64,000 bases of DNA, taken from contig CALVPX010000004.1 of NCBI GenBank assembly GCA_944354265.1, positions 1-64,000 of the forward strand, read 5' to 3'. The notes beneath the pieces were generated by a model. That model did no database searches. It worked only from the letters and a program-made list of their open reading frames with translations, and had not been told where the DNA came from. Position numbers and translations under genes: made by a program. The stretch comes from an uncultured Clostridia bacterium (lineage in GTDB: Bacteria; Bacillota; Clostridia; Christensenellales; Borkfalkiaceae). This document shows, in pieces, positions 1 through 9,558 of this stretch (the stretch's first letter is position 1; the number at the start of each line of letters is the position of its first letter).

Positions 1-716
1 GCTCAGGCTCCTTCATCCCCGGCTTCGAATCTCAGGTAGAGGGAATGAGCATCGGCGAGGACAGGGACATCACCGTCCGCTTCCCCGCAGACTATCAGGC
101 TGAAAATCTGCGCGACAAGGACGCAGTTTTCGCCATTCACCTCAATTCGATAAAGGGCAAGGAACTTCCCGAGCTCACCGATGAATACGTCAAAAAGCAC
201 ACCGGCAACGAAACTATAGCCGACTACACCGCAAAGGTCAAGGAGCGCCTCGAAAAGCAGGCTCAAAACCGCGGCAGGGACGAAACCGAGAATGCAATCG
301 TAGAGGCCGTCTGCAAGACTGCCGAGTGCGAAATCCCTCAGGCCATGATAGAGAACGAAATCGACAGAATGGTTCAGGATTTCTCCTACCGTCTCATGTA
401 TCAGGGCTTAAAGCTTGAAGATTACATCAAGTACATGGGGCAGACCATGGAACAGTTCAGGGCGCAGTTTGCCGAGCAGGCAAAGTCCCGCGTGCTCTCA
501 CAGCTCGTCATCGAAAAGATCGTCAGGGAAGAGGGCATCACTGCCACCCCCGAAGAGATCGACGCAAAGATTGCAGAGCAGGCTGCCTCTGTCGGCAAGA
601 CGGCCGAAGAGTATAAAAAGAACATCGACCCCCGTCAGCAGGAATATATCACCAACGACATTATAATCACCAAGCTCTTCAGCTTCCTTGAAGAAAACAA
701 CAACATGATAAAGTAA
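1..716 (+). CDS. tig: Trigger factor, C-terminal part (5' end outside window)
   Basis: Ribosome-associated chaperone and peptidyl-prolyl isomerase that binds nascent chains at the exit tunnel. The reading frame is open from the window edge (frame of position 3). It begins inside the FKBP-like isomerase domain with the typical SFIPGFE stretch, followed by the helical C-terminal chaperone arms (for example EIPQAMIENEIDRM, and a C-terminal ITNDIIITKLFSFLEE). About 237 residues are visible; the N-terminal ribosome-binding domain is outside the window. The next genes are clpP, clpX and lon, the common tig-clpP-clpX-lon order of Bacillota, which supports the call. No anomaly was seen in the visible part. 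Confidence 0.94.
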   Translation, partial: SGSFIPGFESQVEGMSIGEDRDITVRFPADYQAENLRDKDAVFAIHLNSIKGKELPELTDEYVKKHTGNETIADYTAKVKERLEKQAQNRGRDETENAIVEAVCKTAECEIPQAMIENEIDRMVQDFSYRLMYQGLKLEDYIKYMGQTMEQFRAQFAEQAKSRVLSQLVIEKIVREEGITATPEEIDAKIAEQAASVGKTAEEYKKNIDPRQQEYITNDIIITKLFSFLEENNNMIK

Positions 717-757
717 GTTAAAAATAATCGTGTAATAAAAAGGCCATCTTTGGCTGT

Positions 758-790
758 TGCGGGGCGGCTTAAAATTTAAGTCCGCCCCGT
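758..790 (+). terminator. Hairpin after tig
   Basis: A GC-rich inverted repeat (CGGGGCGG with CCGCCCCG) is extended by a CTTAAA/TTTAAG inner stem. Only a weak T tract follows (GTTGCCTT), so this may be an inefficient terminator or a processing hairpin between tig and clpP. Confidence 0.5.
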
Positions 791-891
791 TGCCTTAATC
801 AAAACCTTCCGCTCCGCCATTACGGTTGCACAATTTACGCGGCGGTGCGGCAGCGCAAATAAAAACACCTTTAAAGGAGGAAAATAATTTT

Positions 892-1488
892 ATGCTCAAC
901 GAAAAATCGGCTCTCGTGCCCTATATCGTCGAACAGACCTCGCGCGGCGAGCGTTCCTACGACATCTATTCAAGACTTTTGGAGGATAGAATAATATTCT
1001 TAAGCGGCGAAATTGACGACGCAACCGCAAACACCGTCGTCGCGCAGCTCATCTATCTCGAGGCAAAGGATCCTTCAAAGGACATTTCCCTCTATATCAA
1101 CAGCCCCGGCGGCTCGGTCTCCGCAGGTCTCGCCATCTACGACACAATGAACTACGTCAAGTGCGACGTATCCACCATCTGCATCGGCTTGGCTGCCTCC
1201 ATGGGCGCCTTCCTTCTGTCAAGCGGCGCAAAGGGCAAGAGGTTTGCCCTTCCCAACAGCGAAATCATGATTCATCAGCCCCTCGGCGGCGCTCAGGGTC
1301 AGGCGAGCGACATTAAAATCGCCGCAGAGCACATTTTAAAGACCAAGGAAAAGCTCACCCGCATCCTCGCCGAAAATTCGGGCAAGCCCTTCGAAATTGT
1401 CGAAAAGGATACCGACAGGGACAATTTCCTCTCCGCTCAGGAAGCCCTTGAATACGGCCTCATTGACAAAGTATTCTATAAAAGATAA
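892..1488 (+). CDS. clpP: ATP-dependent Clp protease proteolytic subunit ClpP
   Basis: Serine peptidase that forms the tetradecameric chamber which degrades substrates unfolded by ClpX or ClpC in the cytosol. The protein is 198 residues, the usual family length. The catalytic triad is visible as Ser103 (AASMGAF), His128 (MIHQPLGG) and Asp177 (DTDRDNF). The start at 892 is chosen because AAAGGAGG lies 12 nt upstream at 873-880; an in-frame upstream start at 826 would place that ribosome-binding site inside the gene and add residues unlike the family. It sits directly before clpX, its partner ATPase. No CtsR-type operator was recognised in the upstream 175 bases. Confidence 0.97.
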   Translation: MLNEKSALVPYIVEQTSRGERSYDIYSRLLEDRIIFLSGEIDDATANTVVAQLIYLEAKDPSKDISLYINSPGGSVSAGLAIYDTMNYVKCDVSTICIGLAASMGAFLLSSGAKGKRFALPNSEIMIHQPLGGAQGQASDIKIAAEHILKTKEKLTRILAENSGKPFEIVEKDTDRDNFLSAQEALEYGLIDKVFYKR

Positions 1489-1586
1489 TTTTTGGGGCGT
1501 TTTATAACCGCCCAATTAGGGTAAAATATATTTGGGGGATATCCCCGCAAGACCTCATCGGGCATTCAGCCCTTTACGGAGTAAAA

Positions 1587-2822
1587 ATGAAAGATCAGAC
1601 AAGATACTGTTCGTTCTGCGGCAAGCCGGAGGACTTAGTCCAGCGGCTCATTTCGGGTCAGAACGGCGCATATATCTGCAACGAGTGCGTTGAGATTTGT
1701 CAGGACATGATAAAGGACACCGAGGAGCAGGACACCGCTCCCGTCCCTTTAAAGAAGCCTGCAGAAATCAAGGCCGAACTCGATAAATACATCGTCGGGC
1801 AGGACGAAGCCAAAAGGGTGCTGTCCGTCGCGGTGTACAACCACTATAAGCGCATAAACAACCTCGGCAAAAAGGAGGATAACGACCTTTCAGACGTTGA
1901 AATAGAAAAGAGCAACATTCTCCTTTTGGGGCCCACGGGCTGCGGCAAGACTCTGCTTGCCCGCACCCTCGCAAAAATACTCAACGTTCCCTTCGCTACC
2001 ACGGACGCGACCACGCTCACCGAAGCCGGTTACGTCGGCGAGGACGTCGAAAACATTCTCTTAAAGCTCATTCAGAACGCTGATTACGACATCGCTAAGG
2101 CGCAGCGCGGCATCATCTATATCGACGAAATCGATAAAATCGCCCGCAAAGGCGAAAACGTCTCCATCACGCGCGACGTCTCGGGTGAAGGCGTTCAGCA
2201 GGCTCTTCTCAAAATTATCGAAAGCACGGTTGCCAACGTTCCTCCTCAGGGCGGAAGAAAGCACCCTCAGCAGGAGTGCCTCAGATTAGACACCACCAAC
2301 ATTCTCTTCATATGCGGCGGCGCTTTCGTCGGGTTGGATAAAATTGTCCGTGCCCGCAAGGACACCACAACCCTCGGCTTCGGCGGCGACGTCAAGCGCG
2401 ACGACGGCGAGGGCGTGTACGAAATGCTCGCCGACGTCAAACCTCAGGATTTAACCAAATTCGGCCTCATTCCCGAATTTGTCGGGCGAGTGCCCATCGT
2501 CGTAGCCCTTCATCCCCTCGACGAAGACGCCCTCGTCAACATTCTCACCAAGCCCAAGAACGCCATCATCAAGCAGTACCAAAAGCTCATCGCCCTCGAC
2601 GGCGTAAAGCTCACCGTTGAAGACGGCGCCGTGCGCGAAATTGCCAACACCGCAATCAAGTTAAAGACGGGCGCAAGGGGCTTAAGGACTATTATCGAAG
2701 GTTTTATGACGTCGGTCATGTACAAGATTCCCTCCGAGCACAACGTGGAGGAGGTCATCGTCACGCGCGACTGCATAACGGGCAAGGCCGAGCCCACTAT
2801 AATCTATAAAAAATCGGCTTAA
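1587..2822 (+). CDS. clpX: ATP-dependent Clp protease ATP-binding subunit ClpX
   Basis: AAA+ unfoldase that recognises tagged proteins, unfolds them and threads them into ClpP. It has 411 residues. The N-terminal zinc-binding domain shows C8, C11, C31 and C34. Walker A is GPTGCGKT at about 115-122, the pore loop is GYVGED, Walker B is IIYIDEID, and sensor/arginine-finger regions follow ([15 protein letters not shown]). A GGAG Shine-Dalgarno lies just before the ATG. It is separated from clpP by about 100 bases with no clear terminator, so co-transcription with clpP is likely. Confidence 0.97.
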   Translation: MKDQTRYCSFCGKPEDLVQRLISGQNGAYICNECVEICQDMIKDTEEQDTAPVPLKKPAEIKAELDKYIVGQDEAKRVLSVAVYNHYKRINNLGKKEDNDLSDVEIEKSNILLLGPTGCGKTLLARTLAKILNVPFATTDATTLTEAGYVGEDVENILLKLIQNADYDIAKAQRGIIYIDEIDKIARKGENVSITRDVSGEGVQQALLKIIESTVANVPPQGGRKHPQQECLRLDTTNILFICGGAFVGLDKIVRARKDTTTLGFGGDVKRDDGEGVYEMLADVKPQDLTKFGLIPEFVGRVPIVVALHPLDEDALVNILTKPKNAIIKQYQKLIALDGVKLTVEDGAVREIANTAIKLKTGARGLRTIIEGFMTSVMYKIPSEHNVEEVIVTRDCITGKAEPTIIYKKSA

Positions 2823-2888
2823 ACTCAGGCGCTTCAAGGCGTTTCAAAATTAAATTTCAAGCCGCAACGCGCGGCGATTGACAAAGCA

Positions 2889-2926
2889 AGGGGGAAGGCG
2901 CTTAAAAAGGGCTTTCCCCCTGTCCT
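2889..2926 (+). terminator. Hairpin between clpX and lon
   Basis: The inverted repeat AGGGGGAAGG ... CTTTCCCCCT is followed by GTCCTTTTA. It is a plausible but weak Rho-independent terminator that would separate clpX from lon. Confidence 0.5.
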
Positions 2927-2975
2927 TTTAAATTCAAGTCCGCACAGTTTTACCGCGCGGCATATAGGTAATATA

Positions 2976-5285
2976 ATGGCAAATGAAAGATTACAACTGC
3001 CCCTCGTCGCCCTGCGCGACAGGGTGGTATTCCCCAATGTTTCAGCCGGCTTCGATGCAGGCCGCACGGCTACGCTCTACGCCATAAAGTCGGCAACCGA
3101 AAACGACCGTACCGTCTTTATCTGCGCGCAGATAGACGGCACCAAGACGGACGTGACGGCCGAAGATCTGTACGACGTAGGCACCGTCGCCCGCATAGAG
3201 CGCGTGGCGCCCATCTCGGGCGACCGCCTGCGCATAACCTGCCGCGGCCTCTACCGCGCGCGCACGCTGTCCGTCTACGAACAGGACGGCAGCCTGTTCG
3301 CCACAATAGAGAAGATGCCCGTCGAGCGCACCGACCCCACGTTTGAGGAGGCTTACTTCCGCACGGCAAAGGGCATCCTGCGCGACATCTCACAGTCGGA
3401 CGCCCGCTTCTCAAAGGATGCGGTGGCCCGCCTCGACGCCTGCACCGACCCCGAACTTTTCATCTATCTCGCCCTCGACGGGCTTCAGTTGAAGTGCGAC
3501 GTTCAGCAGGCCATCTATTCACGCCTGCGCCTCGTCGACATGTTCTCCGACCTCGACAAACAGCTCAACTCCGAGCTTGAAATCGCCCGCCTCGAGCGCA
3601 AAATTCAGAGCGCCGTCCGCCAGAATATTGAAAAGAACCAAAAGGAATATTACCTGCGCGAACAGCTCAAGGCCATCCACACCGAGCTCGGCGACGACGA
3701 GGACGAAAAGACTCAACTCGAGGAAAAAATAAAGGCCAAACACATGCCTGCAGAGGTGGAGGAAAAGGCCCTGAAGGAGCTGTCGCGCATGTCGCGCATG
3801 CAGCCCACCTCTCCCGATTACAACGTGCTGAGGACCTACCTCGATTGGCTCCTCGACCTCGAATGGGAAAAATCCACTCAGGACACCCCCAATCTTGCCG
3901 ACGCCGTCGCAATATTGGAGGAGGACCACTACGGCCTCAAAAAGATAAAGGAGCGCATAACCGAGTACCTCGCCGTGCTCAAGCTCACCAACTCGCTCAA
4001 CGCCCCCGTGCTGTGCTTTGTCGGCCCTCCCGGCGTGGGCAAAACTTCAATTGCAACCTCCATCGCAAGGGCTTTGGGGCGCAAATTTGTGCGCATGTCC
4101 CTCGGCGGCGTAAAGGACGAATCAGAAATCCGCGGTCACCGCAAGACGTATGTCGGCGCAATGCCGGGCAGAATAATCACCGCGCTCAAAAACGCAGGCT
4201 CCGTAAACCCCGTCTTTCTGCTCGACGAAATAGACAAGCTGTCCTCCGACGCCTTCCGCGGCGACCCCGCAAGCGCCCTTTTGGAAGTGTTGGATCCCGC
4301 TCAGAACTCCACCTTCCGCGACAGATATCTCGAAGTTCCCTACGATCTCTCAAAGGTGCTCTTCATCACCACGGCAAACTCGGTAGATACCATTCCACAG
4401 CCCCTTTTGGACAGAATGGAGCTCATCCGCCTCGAGGGCTACACTCAGGAGGAGAAGAGGGAGATTGCCAAACTCTATTTAATTCCCAAGCGCGTCAAGG
4501 CCAACGGATTGAAGGACGGCGACGTACTGTTTGACGACGGCGGCATAGACGAAATAATCGACGGCTATACCCGCGAGGCGGGCGTGCGCGATCTCGAGCG
4601 CCGCATAGACGCAGTCTGCCGCAAGGCGGCCGTGGCAAAGGCGGGCGGCAGAAAGCGCAAAGTGCGCGTCAACAGGGACACGGTAAAGGACTTCCTCGGC
4701 GCCCGCCGCTTCGAGCGCGACGAAATGCTCGACACCGATCAGATAGGCGCCGCAACGGGTCTTGCGTGGACGGCAGTCGGCGGTACCACGCTGACTATCG
4801 AAGTCTCCGCAATGCAGGGCAAGGGCAACGTGTTGCTCACGGGCAAGCTCGGCGACGTCATGAAGGAGAGCGCCCGCGCAGCAATAAGCTACATCCGCTC
4901 CAACTCGGACGAGTACGGCATCGCGCCCGAAACCTTTGAAAATACCGACATCCACATTCACGTTCCCGAGGGCGCAACCCCCAAGGACGGCCCAAGCGCC
5001 GGCATAACCATGGCCACGGCCATCCTTTCGGCGTTCACGCACAAGCCGGTAAAGCGCTCCATCGCCATGACGGGAGAAATTACTCTGCGTGGCAAAGTAC
5101 TTCCCATCGGCGGCCTCAAGGAAAAGGCGCTCGCCGCCTACCGCATAGGCATTCACGACGTAATAATCCCCAAGGACAACCAAAAGGACTTGGAGGAAAT
5201 TCCCCAATCCGTCAAGGATAACATAAACTTCATCCCCGTGTCGGATGTGGACGCCGTATTCAGAACGGCTATCGTAAACTTATGA
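2976..5285 (+). CDS. lon: Endopeptidase La (Lon protease)
   Basis: Homohexameric AAA+ serine protease that degrades misfolded and regulatory proteins in the cytosol. It has 769 residues, near the usual length. Domains in order are: an N-terminal LON substrate-binding domain (about 1-200, beginning [12 protein letters not shown]), a coiled-coil linker, an AAA+ module with GPPGVGKT at about 350-357 and Walker [10 protein letters not shown], and the C-terminal protease domain. That domain carries the Ser-Lys dyad: Ser in DGPSAGI near residue 674 and Lys in GGLKEKAL near residue 716. Its stop overlaps the start of engB by 4 bases (ATGA), so the two are translationally coupled, an arrangement common in Bacillota. 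Confidence 0.97.
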   Translation: MANERLQLPLVALRDRVVFPNVSAGFDAGRTATLYAIKSATENDRTVFICAQIDGTKTDVTAEDLYDVGTVARIERVAPISGDRLRITCRGLYRARTLSVYEQDGSLFATIEKMPVERTDPTFEEAYFRTAKGILRDISQSDARFSKDAVARLDACTDPELFIYLALDGLQLKCDVQQAIYSRLRLVDMFSDLDKQLNSELEIARLERKIQSAVRQNIEKNQKEYYLREQLKAIHTELGDDEDEKTQLEEKIKAKHMPAEVEEKALKELSRMSRMQPTSPDYNVLRTYLDWLLDLEWEKSTQDTPNLADAVAILEEDHYGLKKIKERITEYLAVLKLTNSLNAPVLCFVGPPGVGKTSIATSIARALGRKFVRMSLGGVKDESEIRGHRKTYVGAMPGRIITALKNAGSVNPVFLLDEIDKLSSDAFRGDPASALLEVLDPAQNSTFRDRYLEVPYDLSKVLFITTANSVDTIPQPLLDRMELIRLEGYTQEEKREIAKLYLIPKRVKANGLKDGDVLFDDGGIDEIIDGYTREAGVRDLERRIDAVCRKAAVAKAGGRKRKVRVNRDTVKDFLGARRFERDEMLDTDQIGAATGLAWTAVGGTTLTIEVSAMQGKGNVLLTGKLGDVMKESARAAISYIRSNSDEYGIAPETFENTDIHIHVPEGATPKDGPSAGITMATAILSAFTHKPVKRSIAMTGEITLRGKVLPIGGLKEKALAAYRIGIHDVIIPKDNQKDLEEIPQSVKDNINFIPVSDVDAVFRTAIVNL

Positions 5286-5905
5286 AGATAACCAAGGCTG
5301 AATTCATTACAAGCGCGGCGGGCAAAAGTCAATTTCTCACCGCCGACAAGCCGATAATCGCCGTCTGCGGCCGCTCCAACGTCGGCAAGAGCAGCTTTAT
5401 AAACATGCTCGCAAACAAAAAAAAGCTCGCCCGCGTCTCACAGCAGCCCGGGCGGACGCGGCTTGTCAATTATTTCGACTTCGGCTCCTTTATTCTCGCC
5501 GACCTCCCCGGCTACGGCTACGCCCGCGTCAGCAAGCAGGAGAAGGCTAAGTGGGCAAAGATGCTCGACGACTTTTTTGCCGATAAGCAAAATATCGCCC
5601 ACGTCTTTACGCTGTGCGACATCCGCCACGACCCCACCGCCGACGACAAGACGATGGTGCAGTACCTCTATTACAACTTAATCCCCTTCACGGTGGTAGC
5701 CACCAAGGCCGACAAGCTCTCACGCGCTCAGGCCGACAGGTCTGTCACCAACATCGCCGCAACTTACAAGTGCGGCCGGGGGGACATAATTGCAACATCC
5801 TCGCTCACCCGCAAAGGGTTGGACGAGGTTTTGGCTGTCATTGAAAGGGTAATTTCCCGCGGTCAGGTCAGTGCGGAGGTGGCGGAAGATGAAACTAATA
5901 CATAA
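5282..5905 (+). CDS. engB: Ribosome biogenesis GTPase EngB/YsxC
   Basis: TrmE-Era-EngA-EngB-type GTPase needed for late assembly of the large ribosomal subunit. It has 207 residues. The G motifs are visible: G1 GRSNVGKSS (about 32-40), G3 DLPGYGYA, G4 TKADK and a G5-like region ATSSL. It overlaps lon by 4 bases and overlaps the following lipoprotein gene by 17 bases, so the three may share an mRNA. The C-terminal tail after the GTPase fold is short and acidic, which is ordinary for the family. Confidence 0.96.
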   Translation: MKITKAEFITSAAGKSQFLTADKPIIAVCGRSNVGKSSFINMLANKKKLARVSQQPGRTRLVNYFDFGSFILADLPGYGYARVSKQEKAKWAKMLDDFFADKQNIAHVFTLCDIRHDPTADDKTMVQYLYYNLIPFTVVATKADKLSRAQADRSVTNIAATYKCGRGDIIATSSLTRKGLDEVLAVIERVISRGQVSAEVAEDETNT

Positions 5906-6746
5906 ATTATCTGCTCTCCTGCTGTGTGCGGCACTCTGCTGTATGCCCCTTGCCGCCTGTCAGACTCAACTCCCCGTCGGCCACAACAATGGCGGTCAGT
6001 CTGTTGTGGAAGGGGACGAGGGTGCAGACGCCCCTTCCGCCGAAGATGGCGGGCAGGGCGGTACTGACAATGAGCAACCCGACGCCTCGGACGACCCCGT
6101 AGAAACTCCCGAAGAGCCTACCGAACCCGAGGCGCCCGACGACCCCGTAGAAACTCCCGAAGAGCCTGTCGAACCCGTTGACCCCGACGAGCCCGTTGAA
6201 ACTCCCGAAGAGCCTGCCGAACCCGTGGAGCCCGACGAGCCCGACGAGCCCGACGAGCCGACAGAAGTTCCCGATGACCCTGTTATCGATACGCCGATAC
6301 CGGACGATGAGCCGGATATCCCCGGCGAAGCCGTCCCGTCGCGCGAATATAATTTTTCTGACTGCCGCCTTGCTGAAATAGATGGCGGCGCTCAGCTCAT
6401 CAGCGGCTGCGTGGGCGTATACAGCTCGTCTGCCTCGGTAGCCGTGGCCGACTACAACAATCAAACTTACTCAAAGTACGGCCTTTTAAGCGCCAACGTC
6501 GTCCTGACGGTCGGGGTGGAAAGCACCTGCACTTTAACTCTCCATGTCGTCAACCTCGGAGTGTTTGACAAAACTCTCGTTATCGGCGGCACTTCTTATT
6601 CGCAGCAGTTTACCGTTAAAAGTCCCGATAATACTCAGGGATTGAGGAACGGCTACACAACCATCACCTGCGTTCTTCCCGCGGGACAGTACATTCTGTA
6701 CGCCCCCGAAGGCAACATAGGCCTGTTATATATCGGTCTGTCTTAG
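5889..6746 (+). CDS. Lipoprotein with Pro/Glu/Asp-rich repeats, unknown function
   Basis: Predicted exported lipoprotein of 285 residues. The ATG at 5889 is chosen over an in-frame GTG at 5871 because GGAGGTGG lies just upstream. The N-terminus is a lipoprotein signal (MKLIHKLSALLLC ...) with lipobox LAAC. About residues 45-150 form an acidic, proline-rich spacer built from imperfect copies of VETPEEP, DDP and DEPDEP, probably an extended stalk. The C-terminal 130 residues are compact and beta-rich with no motif I recognise. The stalk resembles in style, not in sequence, the NPDEG repeat of the lipoprotein at 32931. The gene overlaps the 3' end of engB, yet its function is probably unrelated. 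Confidence 0.82.
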   Translation: MKLIHKLSALLLCAALCCMPLAACQTQLPVGHNNGGQSVVEGDEGADAPSAEDGGQGGTDNEQPDASDDPVETPEEPTEPEAPDDPVETPEEPVEPVDPDEPVETPEEPAEPVEPDEPDEPDEPTEVPDDPVIDTPIPDDEPDIPGEAVPSREYNFSDCRLAEIDGGAQLISGCVGVYSSSASVAVADYNNQTYSKYGLLSANVVLTVGVESTCTLTLHVVNLGVFDKTLVIGGTSYSQQFTVKSPDNTQGLRNGYTTITCVLPAGQYILYAPEGNIGLLYIGLS

Positions 6747-6783
6747 TCGGCTTTGACGTGTCAGACTCATCAAGGAGGTAACC

Positions 6784-7677
6784 ATGCTCTTAAGACAGAT
6801 GAAATACTTTGTCGCCGTGGTAGAGTGCAACGGCTTTACCGCCGCGGCGGAAATGTGCTACATTTCACAGTCGGCCATTTCGCAGCAGATAAGCGCGCTC
6901 GAGGAGGAGCTCGGCGTGCCGCTCTTCAAGCGCGAGGGCAGAAAAATAACCGTCACCCCCGCGGGCGAATACTTTTACCGCCGCAGCAAGGCCATAATTT
7001 CTGATGTCGAAGAGGCCCGCGCCGAGACCATAAGAATAGGTTCCGACAGCGAGCTCAAGCTCAGCATAGGCTATCTCGCGGGGTATGAAGGGCGCGAACT
7101 TCAGGATGCGGTAATAGAATTTTCACGCATATATCCCGAAGTGATAGTGTCGGTTTTCAGGGGCACGCACGAAGATCTGTACAACGCCCTCCTGAGCGGC
7201 AAGGCAGACCTGCTGCTCAGCGACCAACGCCGCGCATTCTCCTCCGAAGCCGAAAATCTCGTCTTAAGCCATGCTCCCACATATGTGGACATCGCCGCGG
7301 CAAGCCCCATAGCAGCGCGCGGGGGAGTGGTCACCACTAACGAAATCGAGGGCATCCCCTGCATAATAGTGGCGAGCAGAAATACTGAAAATATCGAGCG
7401 CGACTATTACGAAAAATATCTCCACATAGGCAAGCAGTTTCTGTTTGCGGCAAGTTTAGACGAAGCCCGCCTCATGGCAATGGGCGGCAGGGGATATATC
7501 GCCGTTGAAAGCGTCGCAAGCTCTGCAACCCCGCCGCTCACCCGACTCGAAGTCCGCCGTCCCGACGGCAGCAGGATAGAGCGCACCTACTGTGCCTTTT
7601 GGTATAAAAACCGCACAAATTATTACATAGAAGAATTTGCTTCCATTCTCCGCCGACAGTATTCCTCCGTCGGCTGA
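6784..7677 (+). CDS. LysR family transcriptional regulator
   Basis: DNA-binding regulator of 297 residues. The N-terminal winged helix-turn-helix (about 1-60) has the family pattern MKYFVAVVE ... FTAAAEMCYISQSAISQQI ... LEEELGVPLFKR. The rest is a type 2 periplasmic-binding-like co-inducer domain (about 88-295). A strong site (AAGGAGG) precedes the ATG. A terminator follows at 7700. It lies upstream of flavodoxin and two ferredoxin-type aldo/keto reductases on the same strand, so it may control those redox genes. This is inference from position: LysR regulators often act on a divergent gene, and none is divergent here. Confidence 0.93.
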   Translation: MLLRQMKYFVAVVECNGFTAAAEMCYISQSAISQQISALEEELGVPLFKREGRKITVTPAGEYFYRRSKAIISDVEEARAETIRIGSDSELKLSIGYLAGYEGRELQDAVIEFSRIYPEVIVSVFRGTHEDLYNALLSGKADLLLSDQRRAFSSEAENLVLSHAPTYVDIAAASPIAARGGVVTTNEIEGIPCIIVASRNTENIERDYYEKYLHIGKQFLFAASLDEARLMAMGGRGYIAVESVASSATPPLTRLEVRRPDGSRIERTYCAFWYKNRTNYYIEEFASILRRQYSSVG

Positions 7678-7699
7678 AATAGACAGTTGCAATAGCAAT

Positions 7700-7724
7700 A
7701 AGCCCTGCGCCGCGGGGCTTTTTT
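7700..7724 (+). terminator. Rho-independent terminator after the LysR gene
   Basis: Stem AAGCCC ... GGGGCTT with a short GC loop is followed directly by TTTTTT. It isolates the regulator from the flavodoxin gene downstream. Confidence 0.85.
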
Positions 7725-7773
7725 CATGCGCGCAACAATAAGTTTTGCTTATTAAAATCGGCAAAACTTGATA

Positions 7774-7802
7774 TTGCATTTGCCTCCTTAGGGTGCTATC
7801 AT
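7774..7802 (+). promoter_or_regulatory. Promoter of the flavodoxin gene, with flanking inverted repeat
   Basis: TTGCAT (7774-7779), a 17-bp spacer and TATCAT (7797-7802). A perfect 9-bp inverted repeat (TGCCTCCTT at 7781-7789, AAGGAGGCA at 7810-7818) brackets the -10 box. The right arm includes the ribosome-binding site. The dyad could be an operator. Confidence 0.65.
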
Positions 7803-7823
7803 GTAACCAAAGGAGGCATTAAA

Positions 7824-8336
7824 ATGTCAATACTTATAGCTTACTTTTCCCGCAAGGGGCAAAATTATTGCAACGGAACAATAAATAATCTTGCCAAGGG
7901 GAACACGCGCATTGCGGCAGAGTTTACAAATGAGGCCGTCGGCGGCGACCTTTACGAGGTGCAGACGCAAAAGGAGTATGCAAAGGATTATTACGACTGC
8001 ATTGCCGAAGCCAAGGAGGAACTCCGCTCCGGCGCCCGCCCCGCACTTAAGGACCTTCCCGAAGATTTAAACGGCTACGACACCGTCTTTCTCGGCTATC
8101 CCAATTGGTGGGGCACGATGCCCATGGCAATGTTTACCTTTCTTGAAAAATACGAATGGTCGGGCAAGAAGATAATTCCCTTCTGCACCAACGAAGGCAG
8201 CGGAATGGGCTCGTCGGAGCGCGATATCGCAGCAATCTGCAAGGGCGCAACCATTTGCCGCGGCCTGTCCATTCACGGCGCAGAGACCATTCAGCTCAGG
8301 GATAAAATATGCAAATGGGCCAAGGACAGTCTTTAA
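7824..8336 (+). CDS. Flavodoxin (FMN electron carrier)
   Basis: Small FMN-binding electron-transfer protein or flavodoxin-like NAD(P)H:quinone reductase of 170 residues. The fold starts with the beta strand ILIAYFSRKGQN, the phosphate-binding-loop position of the family. The segments FLGYPNWWGTMP and FCTNEGSGMGSS are typical of the flavodoxin_4 group found in anaerobes. AAAGGAGG precedes the ATG with good spacing. It has its own promoter and is followed by two aldo/keto reductases with ferredoxin domains, suggesting a shared redox or carbonyl-detoxification role. The specific partner cannot be deduced. Confidence 0.92.
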   Translation: MSILIAYFSRKGQNYCNGTINNLAKGNTRIAAEFTNEAVGGDLYEVQTQKEYAKDYYDCIAEAKEELRSGARPALKDLPEDLNGYDTVFLGYPNWWGTMPMAMFTFLEKYEWSGKKIIPFCTNEGSGMGSSERDIAAICKGATICRGLSIHGAETIQLRDKICKWAKDSL

Positions 8337-8389
8337 CAGCTAAATTTTGGTTTTATGTCTGCCTGCCAAAAACGAAAATCTCAAAAAGC

Positions 8390-8418
8390 TTGCGCAACGT
8401 ACAAATAATTGATACAAT
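8390..8418 (+). promoter_or_regulatory. Promoter of the aldo/keto reductase operon
   Basis: TTGCGC (8390-8395), 17-bp spacer, TACAAT (8413-8418), about 28 nt before the ATG at 8446, with GGAGG at 8434-8438 in between. Confidence 0.65.
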
Positions 8419-8445
8419 ATAATAAATAATTGTGGAGGAAGAACG

Positions 8446-9558
8446 ATGAAGCAATATTTCAACATCAAAAAGAACTTCGGCTTCGGCTGCATGCGCCTGC
8501 CCGAAAAGGGAGGCGGCATAGATATCGAGCAGTGCAAGTTGATGTTCGATAAGTTTCTTGAAGAGGGTTTCAACTACTTTGACACCGCCCACGGCTATCA
8601 CGACGGCAAAAGCGAAACCGCCATCCGTCAGTGTTTAACTTCCCGTCACCCGCGCGAAAGTTACGTCCTCACCAATAAGCTCACCGAACCCTACTTCAAC
8701 AAGAGGGAGGACATCCGTCCCTTCTTCGAAAGTCAGCTTGAAGCCTGCGGCGTAGATTACTTCGACTTCTATCTCATGCACGCTCAGGACAAGAGAATTT
8801 TTCAAAAATTCAAGCGCTGTCAGGCGTATGAAGAGGCGCTCGCACTCAAGGAGGAGGGCAAAATAAAGCACTTCGGCATATCTTTTCACGACAAGGCCTC
8901 CGTCCTCGAAGAGATACTCACTCAGTATCCCCAGATAGAGGTCGTGCAGATTCAGTTCAACTATGTCGACTACGACGACGCGTCGGTCGAAAGCCGCAAG
9001 TGTTACGAAGTCTGCCGCAAATTCGGCAAGCCCGTCATCGTAATGGAGCCCGTCAAGGGCGGCAGCCTCGTCAACTTGCCGGAGGAGGCCAAAAAGGTCT
9101 TTGACGACCTCGGCGGCGGTTCGCCCGCCTCGTATGCAATCCGCTTTGCTGCAAGCTTTGACGGCATAATGATGGTGCTCTCGGGCATGAGCAATCTTGC
9201 CATGGTCGAGGAAAACACCTCGTTCATGAAAAACTTTAAACCGCTCGACGAAAGGGAGATGGAGGCGGTCGGCAAGGTGCGCTCAATATTCCGCGCACAG
9301 AACTTAATACCATGCACGGCCTGCCATTATTGCACTTCGGGTTGCCCCAAGCACATATTGATTCCCGACCTGTTCGCATGCCTCAACGCCATGCGCGCCT
9401 TCAAGACGTGGAATGCAAGCTACTACTACAGCGTACATACAACCGACCACGGCAAGGCCTCCGACTGCATAAAATGCGGCAAGTGCGAGGCCGCATGCCC
9501 TCAGCACCTGCCCATCCGCGACCTTTTGGTCGACGTCGCCAAGGAGTTTGAAAGATGA
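8446..9558 (+). CDS. Aldo/keto reductase with C-terminal ferredoxin domain
   Basis: 370-residue fusion of an aldo/keto reductase (AKR) TIM barrel with a 4Fe-4S region. The AKR part begins with FGFGCMRLP and contains the catalytic-tetrad regions FDTAHGYHDGKSE (Asp, Tyr) and the Lys after YVLTNK; the His region is in YLMHAQD. The C-terminal 100 residues carry two cysteine clusters, CTACHYCTSGCP and CIKCGKCEAACP, typical of the Bacillota AKR-ferredoxin family. It probably reduces carbonyl compounds in the cytosol with NAD(P)H or ferredoxin electrons; the substrate is unknown. Its stop overlaps the start of the next AKR by 4 bases. Confidence 0.93.
   Translation: MKQYFNIKKNFGFGCMRLPEKGGGIDIEQCKLMFDKFLEEGFNYFDTAHGYHDGKSETAIRQCLTSRHPRESYVLTNKLTEPYFNKREDIRPFFESQLEACGVDYFDFYLMHAQDKRIFQKFKRCQAYEEALALKEEGKIKHFGISFHDKASVLEEILTQYPQIEVVQIQFNYVDYDDASVESRKCYEVCRKFGKPVIVMEPVKGGSLVNLPEEAKKVFDDLGGGSPASYAIRFAASFDGIMMVLSGMSNLAMVEENTSFMKNFKPLDEREMEAVGKVRSIFRAQNLIPCTACHYCTSGCPKHILIPDLFACLNAMRAFKTWNASYYYSVHTTDHGKASDCIKCGKCEAACPQHLPIRDLLVDVAKEFER

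Noticed and set aside
4479..5207. 242-codon frame on the minus strand inside lon.
   Set aside because: It lies opposite a clearly conserved protease domain and has no family features.
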